DNA of 26,591 bases from DASSBG01 sp965651365 (lineage in GTDB: Bacteria > Pseudomonadota > Gammaproteobacteria > Xanthomonadales > Rhodanobacteraceae), in the NCBI GenBank assembly GCA_965651365.1, contig CBFGSA010000025.1, forward strand, positions 1 to 26,591, read 5' to 3'. The notes under the pieces are model-generated. The model saw only the letters and a program-made list of their open reading frames with translations. It ran no database searches and was not told the origin of the DNA. The position numbers and the translations under genes are program-made. The first letter of the stretch is position 1, and each line of letters starts with the position of its first letter. This document shows, piece by piece, positions 13,911 to 22,803 of this stretch.

Positions 13911-15260
13911 TCAGAAATAAAAGCCGAAGTTGATGTTGAAGCGGTGCTCGGTGTCGCCGTCGCCGGCCATGCTGCCACCGACGAAGGGCTGGTTGCGGCC
14001 GGTGACGAAGTCGAAGTAGGTGTACAGGTAGCCGGCCGACGCGCCGACGCCCAGCACGTTCATGTAGGTCATCGGCAAGCCGCCGGACTTGTGGTAGATG
14101 CGCGAATAGTCGTTGTAGAAATCAAGGCTGCGGATCGGACCCCAGTCCACCGGCTGGTGGTAGCGTGCATTGAGTGACCAGCCGTTGGCGCTGGCGGCGA
14201 TGGTGTCGTAGAAGGCATAGGCACCGACGGCCAGGCGGGTGGCGTTGCTGTCGGTGTTGTAGTCGTAGCGCAGGGCCTGGGCCTGGAAGTTCCAGCCCTT
14301 GTAGTTGGCATTGGCGTGCACGGCCCAGGCGTCATAGTCGCCGATCTTGTCGCTGGGCCCTTCCAGGTTGCCGTGCAGCGCCGAGCCGCCAACTTCCACC
14401 GACAAGTCATTGCCGGGCTTGAAGGTGTAGGCCACCCGCGCTGCCGCGGTGTCGGCGCTGCCAGTCGGGTTCTGCGGATCGTCGTAGATGCCTTCATCCG
14501 GCCCGCGCACGCCGACCACGTTGTAGGAATAACTGTTGGAACGGTCACTGACATAGCCGTCGACGCCGCCCATGGCGTCGTTCTTGAAGAACGCCAGTTG
14601 CACATTCCACGGATCACCCGAATACACGTACTCGACACCGGCGTGATAGGTGTCCTCCAGGCCGACGTAGTAGTTGGAGCTGAAGAAATAGTTGTGCGAG
14701 TTGAAGGCCTGGTTGCCGAAGGGAATGCGGGTCAGGCCGATCTGGATCTGCGAGTTGTCATTGAAGTGATGGCCGATCCAGGCGTACTTGATCGCGCTCA
14801 TGTACTGGAACCAGCGCCATTCGGCGTTCAGGTCGATGCCCTTGTAGGTGCCGCGCATATTGAGCCGGAAGATGTCGAAGTCGGTATCGCCGATGCGGTC
14901 CTTGTTGCCCTTGTCATAGCTTTCGTAGCTGTACTGGAAGCGCATCGCACCGCCGAACTCGATGCCTTCCTTCGAAGCCTCCTTTTCCTTTTCGCGTGCC
15001 TTGGCCAGCTTGTCGATCTTCTTGCTGTTGACCTTGCCGGTTTCCTGTTGCGTCTTGTTGGCCTGCTGCTGCGCAGCCTGCTGTTTGCGAAGTTCGTCGA
15101 GCTGCTGTTGCAGGGCGCTGATCTGCTGTTGCATGGCTTCCATCTTCCGGCTCAGCGCATCGTTGTCCGATTGCGCATTGGTCGCTAGTGCGAGGCCGGG
15201 TGTCAGACATGCGCTGCCCAGGCAAATGGCGATGCAGCGTGCAAGATTTTTTCCGTTCAT
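13911..15260 (-). CDS. Outer-membrane porin with N-terminal coiled coil, last gene of the proVWX-type operon
   Basis: 449 aa. Signal peptide at about 1-26 (cleavage after PGLALA), then a Gln/Lys-rich coiled coil (about 33-100; MEAMQQQISALQQQLDELRK), and a long aromatic-rich beta-barrel of roughly 340 residues ending in Phe (INFGFYF), as required for BAM-mediated insertion. Such coiled-coil porins are probably trimers tethered to peptidoglycan. ATG 15260 is chosen because GGGGAGA lies 6 bases upstream and a proper signal follows; the open frame extending to 15491 is an artefact of GC-rich DNA. It follows proX by 77 bp on the same strand. Passage of betaine or proline-like solutes is inferred from context, not sequence. 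The exact porin family is not recognised. Confidence 0.88.
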   Translation of the reverse strand: MNGKNLARCIAICLGSACLTPGLALATNAQSDNDALSRKMEAMQQQISALQQQLDELRKQQAAQQQANKTQQETGKVNSKKIDKLAKAREKEKEASKEGIEFGGAMRFQYSYESYDKGNKDRIGDTDFDIFRLNMRGTYKGIDLNAEWRWFQYMSAIKYAWIGHHFNDNSQIQIGLTRIPFGNQAFNSHNYFFSSNYYVGLEDTYHAGVEYVYSGDPWNVQLAFFKNDAMGGVDGYVSDRSNSYSYNVVGVRGPDEGIYDDPQNPTGSADTAAARVAYTFKPGNDLSVEVGGSALHGNLEGPSDKIGDYDAWAVHANANYKGWNFQAQALRYDYNTDSNATRLAVGAYAFYDTIAASANGWSLNARYHQPVDWGPIRSLDFYNDYSRIYHKSGGLPMTYMNVLGVGASAGYLYTYFDFVTGRNQPFVGGSMAGDGDTEHRFNINFGFYF

Positions 15261-15291
15261 TGTGTTCTCCCCAAAATGGGTGCGCCAGAAG

Positions 15292-15317
15292 CCGCCGGGC
15301 GGATTTCCACCCGGCGG
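15292..15317 (-). promoter_or_regulatory. Strong hairpin between proX and the porin gene
   Basis: Perfect 8-bp GC stem CCGCCGGG / CCCGGCGG with a 10-base loop (15300-15309), just after the proX stop. There is no T-run downstream on the transcribed strand, so it is more likely an mRNA-stabilising or partial attenuation element than a full terminator. A second small stem (CCCA/TGGG) overlaps the porin Shine-Dalgarno. Confidence 0.55.
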
Positions 15318-15337
15318 ACTGCTGGTCTGGCAGGTCA

Positions 15338-16294
15338 TCAGGAACCGGACGTCCAGGACTGGACGACGTCGGGATGCTCGCTGATCCACTTCCTGGCATT
15401 GTCCTCGGGCGTCGTGCCATCCTGCTGGTTCAGCGCCATGACCTGACCCATCTGGTCGGCGGTCCAGTGGTAGGCATCGAGGATGGCCCATGCGCCGGGC
15501 AGGTCCTGATTCAGTCCCTTGCGGGCCAGGGTATCGATGTTGTCCGGCTTGCCGTACACGCCCTTGGGGTCATCCAGATACTTGAGATCCCAGCGCGCCC
15601 ACATCCAGTGCGGCGACCAGCCGGTCACGACCACCCATTGCTTCGAGTCGATCGCACTTTTCAGCGCCGCCGTCATGGTGGCACCACTGCCGCTGACCAG
15701 CTTTTCCGGCAGGTCGTATGCCTTGATCACCTTCTGGGTCAGGTTCATGATCCCGGCGCCGGGATCGATGCCGATGATGCGATTCTTGAACTTGTCGGCG
15801 TTGGCCGGCAGATCGGCGATCGAGTCGATGGTCACGTAATCGGGAACCACCAGCCCCAGGCGGGTGCCCTTGGTCAGGTTGGGACCCAGATTGTCCAGCC
15901 GGTCCCGGGTCTTGGCGTAGTAGCCTTCATGCGTGGTCGGCAGCCACGCGCAGACGGTGGCGTCGGCATCGCCACCGGCAATCGCCTCGTACATGGCGGC
16001 CGCGCTGACGGAAGTCGTCTTCACCGTGTAGCCCTTGTCCTCCAGCACGGTCTTGATGACGTTGGTCGAGGCGACGCAACTGGACCATTCCACATACACC
16101 AGGTTGATGTTGCCGCCAGCCGACTTGGCGGCCGGGGCAGGGGAGGCCTCGCTGGTGGCAGCGCTCGTGGCGCTGCCGTCGCCGGGGCCGTTCGCGGTGG
16201 TTTCGTTGTTGCCATTGGAGCAGCCGGCCAGTGCCACGCTGCCCAGAAGCAGGGCGGCGAGCAGCAAGCTGCGATTTTTGTTGAGGTTTTCCAT
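15338..16294 (-). CDS. proX: Glycine betaine/proline ABC transporter substrate-binding lipoprotein
   Basis: 318 aa. Binds the osmoprotectant and delivers it to the ProW permease. N-terminal lipoprotein signal with lipobox LAGC (Cys25), then a Ser/Ala/Gly/Pro-rich linker to about residue 60, then the OpuAC-type binding domain beginning INLVYVEWSSCVAST. Several conserved Trp/Tyr residues that could form the cation-pi cage are seen (VEWSS, CAWLPTTHE, VVTGWSPHWMWARW). E. coli ProX is soluble, so membrane anchoring is a notable difference. TGGAGG lies 8 bases before ATG 16294. It follows proW by 37 bp in the same operon. The solute (betaine, choline, carnitine or proline) cannot be fixed from sequence. 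Confidence 0.93.
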   Translation of the reverse strand: MENLNKNRSLLLAALLLGSVALAGCSNGNNETTANGPGDGSATSAATSEASPAPAAKSAGGNINLVYVEWSSCVASTNVIKTVLEDKGYTVKTTSVSAAAMYEAIAGGDADATVCAWLPTTHEGYYAKTRDRLDNLGPNLTKGTRLGLVVPDYVTIDSIADLPANADKFKNRIIGIDPGAGIMNLTQKVIKAYDLPEKLVSGSGATMTAALKSAIDSKQWVVVTGWSPHWMWARWDLKYLDDPKGVYGKPDNIDTLARKGLNQDLPGAWAILDAYHWTADQMGQVMALNQQDGTTPEDNARKWISEHPDVVQSWTSGS

Positions 16295-16331
16295 GGATGA
16301 TGCCTCCAGATAGAAAAGAATGTCAGGCGAA

Positions 16332-17191
<860 letters not shown>

Positions 17192-17195
<4 letters not shown>

Positions 17196-18421
17196 GCCGT
17201 GTCACTCCTGGGTTCCGGCTCGGGCTGGTCCCTTTCGGTGTCTTCATCCGGATGTTCGGCCAGTGCCGACAACACGCTGGCGCGGGTCACCACGCCCAGT
17301 ACCTCGTTGTCGTCATTGACCACGGGCACCGACCAGCGCCATTCCGCCAGCACGTGGAAGATTTCCATCAGCGTCTGACCGGGCCGCACCGAAGGCGTTT
17401 CCTCGATCAACGACTCGATGGAGTCGGCATTGTCGCGCGCGGCCCTGTCGGCTGCTTCGATGCTGATCGCGCCCAGCAGGGTGTAATCGCGCTTGACCAC
17501 CAGCAGGCTGCCCACGTCGGCGTCGCGCATCTTGTGCAGGGTGGTGCGCGGACCATCCTTGGGAAAAGCCACCACCCGGGCACGAGTCATGATCGATTCC
17601 GCCGTCAACACCCGTGACATGTCGACATTCTCGACGAAGCGTTCAACGTACGCATTGGCCGGATTGTGCAGAATCTCCTCGGGCGTGCCGATCTGCACCA
17701 CACGCCCGTCCTTCATCAGCACGATGCGGTCGCCAACCTGCAGCGCTTCATCCAGATCATGGGTGATGAACACGACCGTCTTTTTCATGCGCTGCTGCAG
17801 CGCGATGATCTCATGCTGCATGTCGCGCCGAATCAGCGGATCGAGCGCACTGAAAGCTTCGTCCATCAGCAGTATATCCGGCTTTACGGCCAAAGCCCTG
17901 GCAAGGCCGACGCGCTGCTGCATGCCGCCACTCAACTGACCGGGATAAGAATCAGACCAGCCCTTCAGGCCCACCAGCTCCAGCGCCTCGTTGGCAGCCT
18001 TGCGCCGCTCGTCGGCGCCGACACCCTGGATCTCCAGGCCGTAGGCCGCGTTGTCGACCACACTGCGATGCGGGAACAGGGCAAAATGCTGGAACACCAT
18101 CGAGATCTTCTGCTGACGCAACCTCAGCAGCTCTTCACCGTCATGGCGGGTGATGTCATCGTCGTCGATGAAGATATGTCCCCGTGTGGGCTTGTTGAGC
18201 AGATTGAGGCAGCGAATCAGGGTGGACTTGCCGCTGCCGCTGAGACCCATCACGACCAGGAACTCGCCCTCGGCCACTTCGAACGACACATTGGCACAGC
18301 CCACCGCATGCCCGGTTTCCCGGATCTCCGCGTTGCTCTTGCCTGCGTCCAGCATTTCGAGACCGCGGGCAGGGCGCGGGCCAAAAATCTTGGTGAGCTT
18401 GTCGACCCGGATCTTTGCCAT
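17192..18421 (-). CDS. proV: Glycine betaine/proline ABC transporter ATP-binding protein with CBS domains
   Basis: 409 aa. ATPase that drives osmoprotectant uptake. Walker A GLSGSGKST (59-67), Q-loop at VFQHFALFPHR, signature LSGGMQQ (163-169), Walker B ILLMDEAF (183-190) and the H-loop in FITHDLDEA. The C-terminal ~130 residues hold a pair of CBS domains (TAESIMTRARVV..., and RWSVPVVNDDNEVLGVVTR near 370-390), which in OpuA-type systems sense ionic strength. ATG 18421 is chosen over the overlapping TTG at 18424; GGGGGT lies 5 bases upstream. It is first in an operon proV-proW-proX-porin, preceded by a structured leader. Confidence 0.96.
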
Positions 18422-18439
18422 CAAGTACCCCCATGCAGT

Positions 18440-18455
18440 GCGAGCCGAAGCTCGC
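18440..18455 (-). promoter_or_regulatory. UUCG-capped hairpin in the proV leader
   Basis: In the proV transcript the sequence reads GCGAGC-UUCG-GCUCGC, a 6-bp stem with the extra-stable C(UUCG)G tetraloop, ending about 18 bases before the proV ATG and just upstream of its ribosome site. A second hairpin, 7-bp stem CGACGGT/ACCGTCG with a 7-base loop, lies further upstream at 18492-18512. Both fall within the likely 5' untranslated region. A role in translation or mRNA turnover is inferred. Confidence 0.5.
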
Positions 18456-18535
18456 GTTCAAGGGCCGGACAGCAGCGAACATACACCGTGGCGACGGTCA
18501 GGATTACCGTCGACCCAAACAGGATTTCTCTATTT

Positions 18536-18564
18536 ACCCTAGTGCAACGCGCTCCAAGTCACAA
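18536..18564 (-). promoter_or_regulatory. Possible proV promoter
   Basis: On the minus strand TTGTGA (18559-18564) is separated by 17 bases from TAGGGT (18536-18541). That is a fair -35 and a poor -10. It would give a leader of roughly 105 bases containing both hairpins. Weakly supported. Confidence 0.3.
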
Positions 18565-18638
18565 ACCGGCATGGTTGGCGAGTCGCCTTGCGGCCTCGCT
18601 GGATGGACAAAGTTCGTTCCCCGTAGCAAACTCGGAAT

Positions 18639-19067
18639 ATGGGCCGGGGGCAGGGTATCAATCTGGGCATTTTCTGGGCAGTATTTCTCGCCTTGCTTGC
18701 ATTCGGCGGCATTGTCTTCTCGGTGCAACTGTACCGGGAACATCTTGCGGCCGTGGCCGTTCAGGAGGCTATCCAGAGTTGGGCGAGGAGTACACAGGCT
18801 GCGGCCAAGTCCGTGGCCGACAGGCGGCGGCGGGCTGATGCGCGCCAGCGCACACGGCAACGGCAACAGTTGCTTGCACAGCGCAAACGGCAGCAATGCG
18901 ACCTGGAAAGTCGCGCCCTTGCATCGAACCAGCGTTGCATGGGCGGCAGCATCATTGAACAGGAAGGCCACACCTATACGCAGGTCCTGGGGTCCGACGG
19001 CGCGCCAATAGGCTGCGACGGCCGTTACGCTACCGAGGCTTTCCGGGCCGTGCCGGGTTGCAGTTGA
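18639..19067 (+). CDS. Hypothetical membrane-anchored small protein
   Basis: 142 aa; no family recognised. One N-terminal membrane helix (LGIFWAVFLALLAFGGIVFSV, about residues 9-29), then a long Arg/Gln/Ala-rich probably helical segment (about 35-87, with ADRRRRADARQRTRQRQQ). A C-terminal part follows that has four cysteines (Cys87, Cys100, Cys125, Cys141) and YTQVLGSDGAPIGCDGRYA. By the positive-inside rule the helix polarity is ambiguous; the cysteines suggest a periplasmic C-terminus. No clear Shine-Dalgarno precedes ATG 18639, so the start is uncertain. It stands alone, divergent from proV and convergent with arsB. Confidence 0.6.
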   Translation: MGRGQGINLGIFWAVFLALLAFGGIVFSVQLYREHLAAVAVQEAIQSWARSTQAAAKSVADRRRRADARQRTRQRQQLLAQRKRQQCDLESRALASNQRCMGGSIIEQEGHTYTQVLGSDGAPIGCDGRYATEAFRAVPGCS

Positions 19068-19125
19068 CCTGCAGCCCGCTGCTGTGACCTGAAGCGCCAA
19101 GCCTGCCCGTGTTCAGCTGTCTTCT

Positions 19126-19151
19126 TATAATTTTACATAATATACATTATG
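19126..19151. other. AT-rich segment with small palindrome between convergent genes
   Basis: About 26 bp almost without G or C in a GC-rich region, including CATAAT-ATAC-ATTATG (19136-19151). It lies after the arsB stop on the minus strand and after the hypothetical gene on the plus strand. It may be a weak terminator for the ars transcript or an insertion scar. No gene is seen in 19068-19180. Confidence 0.4.
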
Positions 19152-19180
19152 CGAAGTCCACCAAGCCAAACGGAGCATGC

Positions 19181-20491
19181 TTACCCGCTGGAGATCGCTG
19201 GCAGCCAGATCGCCAGTGCGATCAGGGTTGCCAGCAAAACCGGTGGTGCCAGCATCAGGCCGATCTTCATGTACTGGCCCCAACCAATACGGTGTCCTTT
19301 GCGGGCGAGCACATGCAGCCACAGCAGCGTGGCCAGGCTGCCGATCGGGGTGAATTTGGGGCCGAGATCGTTACCGATGATGCTCGCGTAGATCATCAAC
19401 TCCTGTGTCAATCCGGGTACGTGTGCCTGCTTGATGGCCAAGGCGCCTACCAGCGTTGACGGCATGTTGTTCATGATTGACGCGACGATCGCTGCCAGGA
19501 AGCCGGTGCCCACGGTAGAGGCAAAATTGCCCTGCTGCGCCAGCCACTCAAGTGTCGTGGAGCCATACCGGGTGAGACCGGCTTGGCCGAGGCCGTAAAC
19601 CACAAGGTACATGCCGATCGAGAACAGTACGATTTGCCAGGGTGCGTGGCGAAGGACCGAGCGCATTGGCACCACTGCGCCCTTCCCTCCCTGCCACCAG
19701 CGCCCAGCGATCGCCATGAGAACGAGCGCTCCGGCACCGGTCACGACGCAAAAAGGCACATTCCACCTGGCCAGGACAAAATAGGCGATGAGCAACGCGG
19801 CGAGCATTGGAAACGCGGCCCGAAACACATAGGGATCAACGATCACGCCGGCGGGCTGATCGAGTACGTCCAGCGGGTAGCGTCGTGGGATGTGGCGTCC
19901 GAAAGCCAGCCACAGAACGCCCAGTGTCGCGGCAATCGAGACCAGATCGACCGGTACCATTACCGCAGCATAGCGGCTGAATGACACAGCAAAGAAATTC
20001 GCGCTGACGATATTGACCAAGTTGGAAATGACCAGCGGCAGGCTGGCCGTATCGGCAATGAACCCCGTGGCTATGATGAAGGCCAGCGCCGCCGGGCCGG
20101 AAAATTCCAGCCGCAGCAGGATCGCGATGACGATGGGCGTGAGCAGCAATGCGGCACCATCATTGGCGAACAAGGCCGCGATCACCGCGCCCAGCAACAC
20201 AACCAGCGGAAACAGCAGATGTCCGTGACCGTTGCCCCAGCGTGCAATATGCAGCGCGGCCCACGAGAAAAAACCGGCTTCGTCGAGGATCAGCGAAATG
20301 ATGATGAGAGCAACGAAGGTGAACGTCGCATCCCAGACAATACCCCACACGATACCGACGTCGGCCCACTGCACCACGCCCGTGGCCAGTGCAACGGCCG
20401 CACCGCCCAGCGCACTCCAGCCTATGCCGAGCTTTTTCGGTTGCCAGATGACCAGCACCAGCGTAACGATGAAGATGGCGAGTGCCAGCAT
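19181..20491 (-). CDS. arsB: Arsenite efflux permease ArsB
   Basis: 436 aa inner-membrane arsenite/antimonite exporter of the ArsB/NhaD superfamily, with about 12 hydrophobic helices. Seen: MLALAIFIVTLVLVIWQPK at the N-terminus, FANDGAALLLTPIVIAI, FIADTASLPLVISNLVNI, MNNMPSTLVGALA and YASIIGNDLGPKFTPIGSLA, all strongly conserved in ArsB. Length equals that of plasmid R773 ArsB (429) within a few residues. TGGAGA lies 7 bases upstream of ATG 20491. It is last in arsR-arsC-arsB, 27 bp after arsC; no arsA ATPase is present, so export would be driven by membrane potential. Confidence 0.96.
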   Translation of the reverse strand: MLALAIFIVTLVLVIWQPKKLGIGWSALGGAAVALATGVVQWADVGIVWGIVWDATFTFVALIIISLILDEAGFFSWAALHIARWGNGHGHLLFPLVVLLGAVIAALFANDGAALLLTPIVIAILLRLEFSGPAALAFIIATGFIADTASLPLVISNLVNIVSANFFAVSFSRYAAVMVPVDLVSIAATLGVLWLAFGRHIPRRYPLDVLDQPAGVIVDPYVFRAAFPMLAALLIAYFVLARWNVPFCVVTGAGALVLMAIAGRWWQGGKGAVVPMRSVLRHAPWQIVLFSIGMYLVVYGLGQAGLTRYGSTTLEWLAQQGNFASTVGTGFLAAIVASIMNNMPSTLVGALAIKQAHVPGLTQELMIYASIIGNDLGPKFTPIGSLATLLWLHVLARKGHRIGWGQYMKIGLMLAPPVLLATLIALAIWLPAISSG

Positions 20492-20518
20492 GGCAAGATC
20501 TCCAGAAAGAACAGCGGA

Positions 20519-20968
20519 TCAGCGCGTGACTTGATTGACGCGTATTGAGGTCGCTTCCGCACTTTCCACACGCACGAGCTCGCCGTCTTCCTTGGTGAAC
20601 GTCTTGACTGGGCATGCCAGCAAGCCCAGAACCATCTCCGACGGCCGGCACAATCGTACGCCCTTGTCTGTCACCACAATGGGCCTGTTGATCAAGATGG
20701 GGTGAGCCAGCATGGCGTCGACGAGTTGATCATCGCTCAAGGCGGGATCACCAAGTCCCAACTCATCGCAGGGTGTCCCTTTGCGTCGCAGCAGGTCGCG
20801 TGGCGACATCGCCATCGCGTCGAGCAAGGAAACCAAACACTCACGCGAGGGTGGTTCTTCCAGATACTCGATGATCTGTGGCGTCTCCCCCGACGCCTCG
20901 ATCATCGCCAGTACATTTCGCGATGTGCCGCACTTGGGGTTGTGGTAAATCAGAGGTTTCATGGGCAT
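20519..20968 (-). CDS. arsC: Arsenate reductase, glutaredoxin-coupled
   Basis: 149 aa, R773-type ArsC. Reduces arsenate to arsenite with glutathione and glutaredoxin, preparing it for ArsB. Catalytic Cys13 lies in HNPKCGTSRN; the three arginines that bind arsenate fit Arg in LLRRKG, HPILINRPIV and LCRPSE. ATG 20968 is given; ATG 20962 is equally possible and aligns better with MSNITIYHNP of E. coli, and a GAGCG lies 8 bases before it. The start is 3 bp from the arsR stop, so the two are closely coupled. Confidence 0.96.
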   Translation of the reverse strand: MPMKPLIYHNPKCGTSRNVLAMIEASGETPQIIEYLEEPPSRECLVSLLDAMAMSPRDLLRRKGTPCDELGLGDPALSDDQLVDAMLAHPILINRPIVVTDKGVRLCRPSEMVLGLLACPVKTFTKEDGELVRVESAEATSIRVNQVTR

Positions 20969-20971
20969 CGC

Positions 20972-21319
20972 TCAGCGACGGGAACGGCTTGCATATGCGC
21001 TCAGCGACTCCAGTAACGGCTGGCAGACCTCGGCGCGCCCACCACAGCAATCACGGACAAGAAATTGCGCGGTTTCCTGTACGTGATCCAGGTTCGCACG
21101 GTAGATGATGGAGCGACTCTGACGCTGCGACATGACCAGGCGAGCGCGCGACAGCACGGCCAGATGTGCTGACAGGGTGTTGTGCGGTACGTCCAGAAGG
21201 CGAGCAACTTCGCCCGCTGGCAGGCCTTCAGGCTCGTGGCGGACCAGCAAACGAAAAGCGGCCAGCCGCGTTTCCTGAGCGAGCGCAGATAGACTTTGGA
21301 TAGCCGCTTTTTCGTCCAT
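20972..21319 (-). CDS. arsR: ArsR/SmtB-family arsenic-responsive repressor
   Basis: 115 aa winged-helix repressor that releases the ars operon when arsenite binds. Helix-turn-helix at about 33-60 (LPAGEVARLLDVPHNTLSAHLAVL). The classical ELCVCDL arsenite site in the recognition helix is absent. Instead Cys91-Cys92 and Cys99 near the C-terminus (RDCCGGRAEVC) probably bind As(III), as in the Acidithiobacillus/alphaproteobacterial type of ArsR. The ATG lies only 7 bases after the predicted -10 box, so the mRNA may be leaderless. First gene of arsRCB. Confidence 0.94.
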   Translation of the reverse strand: MDEKAAIQSLSALAQETRLAAFRLLVRHEPEGLPAGEVARLLDVPHNTLSAHLAVLSRARLVMSQRQSRSIIYRANLDHVQETAQFLVRDCCGGRAEVCQPLLESLSAYASRSRR

Positions 21320-21326
21320 ATGTCCA

Positions 21327-21355
21327 AGAATACAGACACATTTTCAGTTTGGCAA
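21327..21355 (-). promoter_or_regulatory. ars operon promoter
   Basis: On the minus strand TTGCCA (21350-21355) and TATTCT (21327-21332) are spaced by 17 bases, a good sigma-70 arrangement. Transcription would begin at or within a base or two of the arsR ATG (21319). CCAA...TTGG ends suggest an imperfect dyad covering the promoter that could be the ArsR operator. Confidence 0.6.
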
Positions 21356-21419
21356 CCTGGGCTCCGGGCATTGCAACAGCGCAAGCCGCACGAACAGCAT
21401 CGTGGCTCCCCTCACCTCC

Positions 21420-21475
21420 CCGCACAGCGTGCGGAACGGCGGCGGCGTGCACGGCAGTGCCGGAATGCGCACTGC
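21420..21475. terminator. Two hairpins between the oxidoreductase 3' end and arsR
   Basis: Stem CCGCAC/GTGCGG with a 3-base loop (21420-21434), and stem GCAGTGC/GCACTGC with an 8-base loop (21454-21475). They lie downstream of the minus-strand oxidoreductase stop. No U-tract follows, so termination would be weak or need Rho. Confidence 0.3.
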
Positions 21476-21504
21476 AAAGGTCCTCGGGTCAGGTCACCAG
21501 CAAA

Positions 21505-22803
21505 TCAGTGTTTCAGCGCACTTCTACCCCGATCCAGCGCCTGCAAAAACATGTAATTGGCCTGCGCAGCCCAAAAACCTGCCGGTCGAAAACTGTCCAC
21601 CAAACCGAACGGCGCGAAGTTCTGAAGACTGGTCGCATCGCCAAGCAATGCCTGGGCCAGCACATCGCCAGCCACCGTGGTCGGTGCGAGCCCGTGGCCG
21701 CCGAAAGCCTGGGCCCAGTACAGGCCGTCGCCGCGGGTGCCGAGTTGCGGCATCTGGTGCCGCGCGTAGCTCATCAGGCCCGACCAGGACTCGGCCACGG
21801 GTGCGTCGGCCAGCGCTGGATACACACGCGCCAGATCCTTGCGCAGCAGTCGCTGGACCTCGCCTGGCGAGCGGTCGCGGATCGAGATGCGTCCGCCCCA
21901 CAGCAACCGTGTCTGCGGCAAAACGCGGTAGTAGTCGAAGGCAAAGCGGGTGTCGTAGACGGCTGCGCGGGTGCGGATACATTCTTTCAGGCGTTTGCCC
22001 AGTGGCTCGGTGACCATCACGTAGGTGGCGATCGGCAGCACGGCGCGGTCGATCTTTCTGACCAGGCCGGACAGGTAGCCGCCGCAGGCCAGCACGACCT
22101 GCCTGCAGCGCAGCGACGCCGCGCCCGAGCGTACGCGCCAGCCGCTGCCGTCGCGCTCGACCGCGCTCACCGGGCTGTGCTCGTGGAAGCGCACGCCCTG
22201 CCCGCTGGCCGCCTCGGCCAGTCCCAGCAGGTATTTGAGCGGGTTGATGTGCATGGCATTGGGCTCGAACAGCGCATCGCTGTAGCGATCGGTGACCAGC
22301 ATTTCGCGCAGCGTGGCGCGCGGCAGCCATTGCCAGGTACTGCCGTAGTGTTCTGCGAGCAGCTTCTGGCGGACCTCGAGGACGCGCTTGTCCTCGAACC
22401 AGTTGGCCCAGATCACGCCTTCGTCGACCCGATCACAGTCGATGTGGTAGCGGTCAATGCGCTGGCGCACGCTGTCGACGGCGTCGATGGTGCGCTGGTA
22501 CAGCGCCCGTGCGCGTGTTTCGCCAAGCTGTTTCAGCAGCGCTGCCTCACCCAGCGAAAAACCGGCAAACACGAAACCGCCGTTGCGCCCGGAGGCGCCG
22601 AAGCCCAGTTGCTCGGCCTCCAGCAATCGCACATTCGTGTGACCACGTTCGGCCAGCGACAGTGCGGTATTGATGCCGGCCAAGCCGCCGCCGACGATGA
22701 CCGTACCGGTCTCATCATGGCCAGCCAGTTGTGAGTAATCGCATCGTGCGCCGATGTTGGCGGCGTAGTAGCCGCGGTATGCCGACTGGGCCGTGCGGTT
22801 CAT
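21505..22803 (-). CDS. FAD-dependent oxidoreductase, DAO family (gamma-glutamylputrescine oxidase-like)
   Basis: 432 aa. FAD-binding dinucleotide fold with TVIVGGGLAGINTAL (residues 34-48) and GASGRNGGFV (69-78), the flavin contact typical of the PuuB/OrdL group of D-amino acid oxidase relatives. C-terminal FAD site at GLYWAQAFGGHGLAPTTVAG. The ~30-residue N-terminal extension with YYAA also fits PuuB-like proteins. Substrate could be gamma-glutamylputrescine or another secondary amine or amino acid. No other put/puu gene is present, so the pathway is unknown. The ATG overlaps the stop of the upstream lipoprotein gene by 4 bp, making a two-gene operon. Confidence 0.88.
   Translation of the reverse strand: MNRTAQSAYRGYYAANIGARCDYSQLAGHDETGTVIVGGGLAGINTALSLAERGHTNVRLLEAEQLGFGASGRNGGFVFAGFSLGEAALLKQLGETRARALYQRTIDAVDSVRQRIDRYHIDCDRVDEGVIWANWFEDKRVLEVRQKLLAEHYGSTWQWLPRATLREMLVTDRYSDALFEPNAMHINPLKYLLGLAEAASGQGVRFHEHSPVSAVERDGSGWRVRSGAASLRCRQVVLACGGYLSGLVRKIDRAVLPIATYVMVTEPLGKRLKECIRTRAAVYDTRFAFDYYRVLPQTRLLWGGRISIRDRSPGEVQRLLRKDLARVYPALADAPVAESWSGLMSYARHQMPQLGTRGDGLYWAQAFGGHGLAPTTVAGDVLAQALLGDATSLQNFAPFGLVDSFRPAGFWAAQANYMFLQALDRGRSALKH

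Noticed and set aside
14316..16300. Long plus-strand frames opposite the porin and proX genes
   Set aside because: Antisense to genes with signal peptides, lipobox and family motifs.
21349..22734. A 461-codon plus-strand frame opposite the oxidoreductase
   Set aside because: Antisense to a clear FAD-binding protein; no motif of its own.
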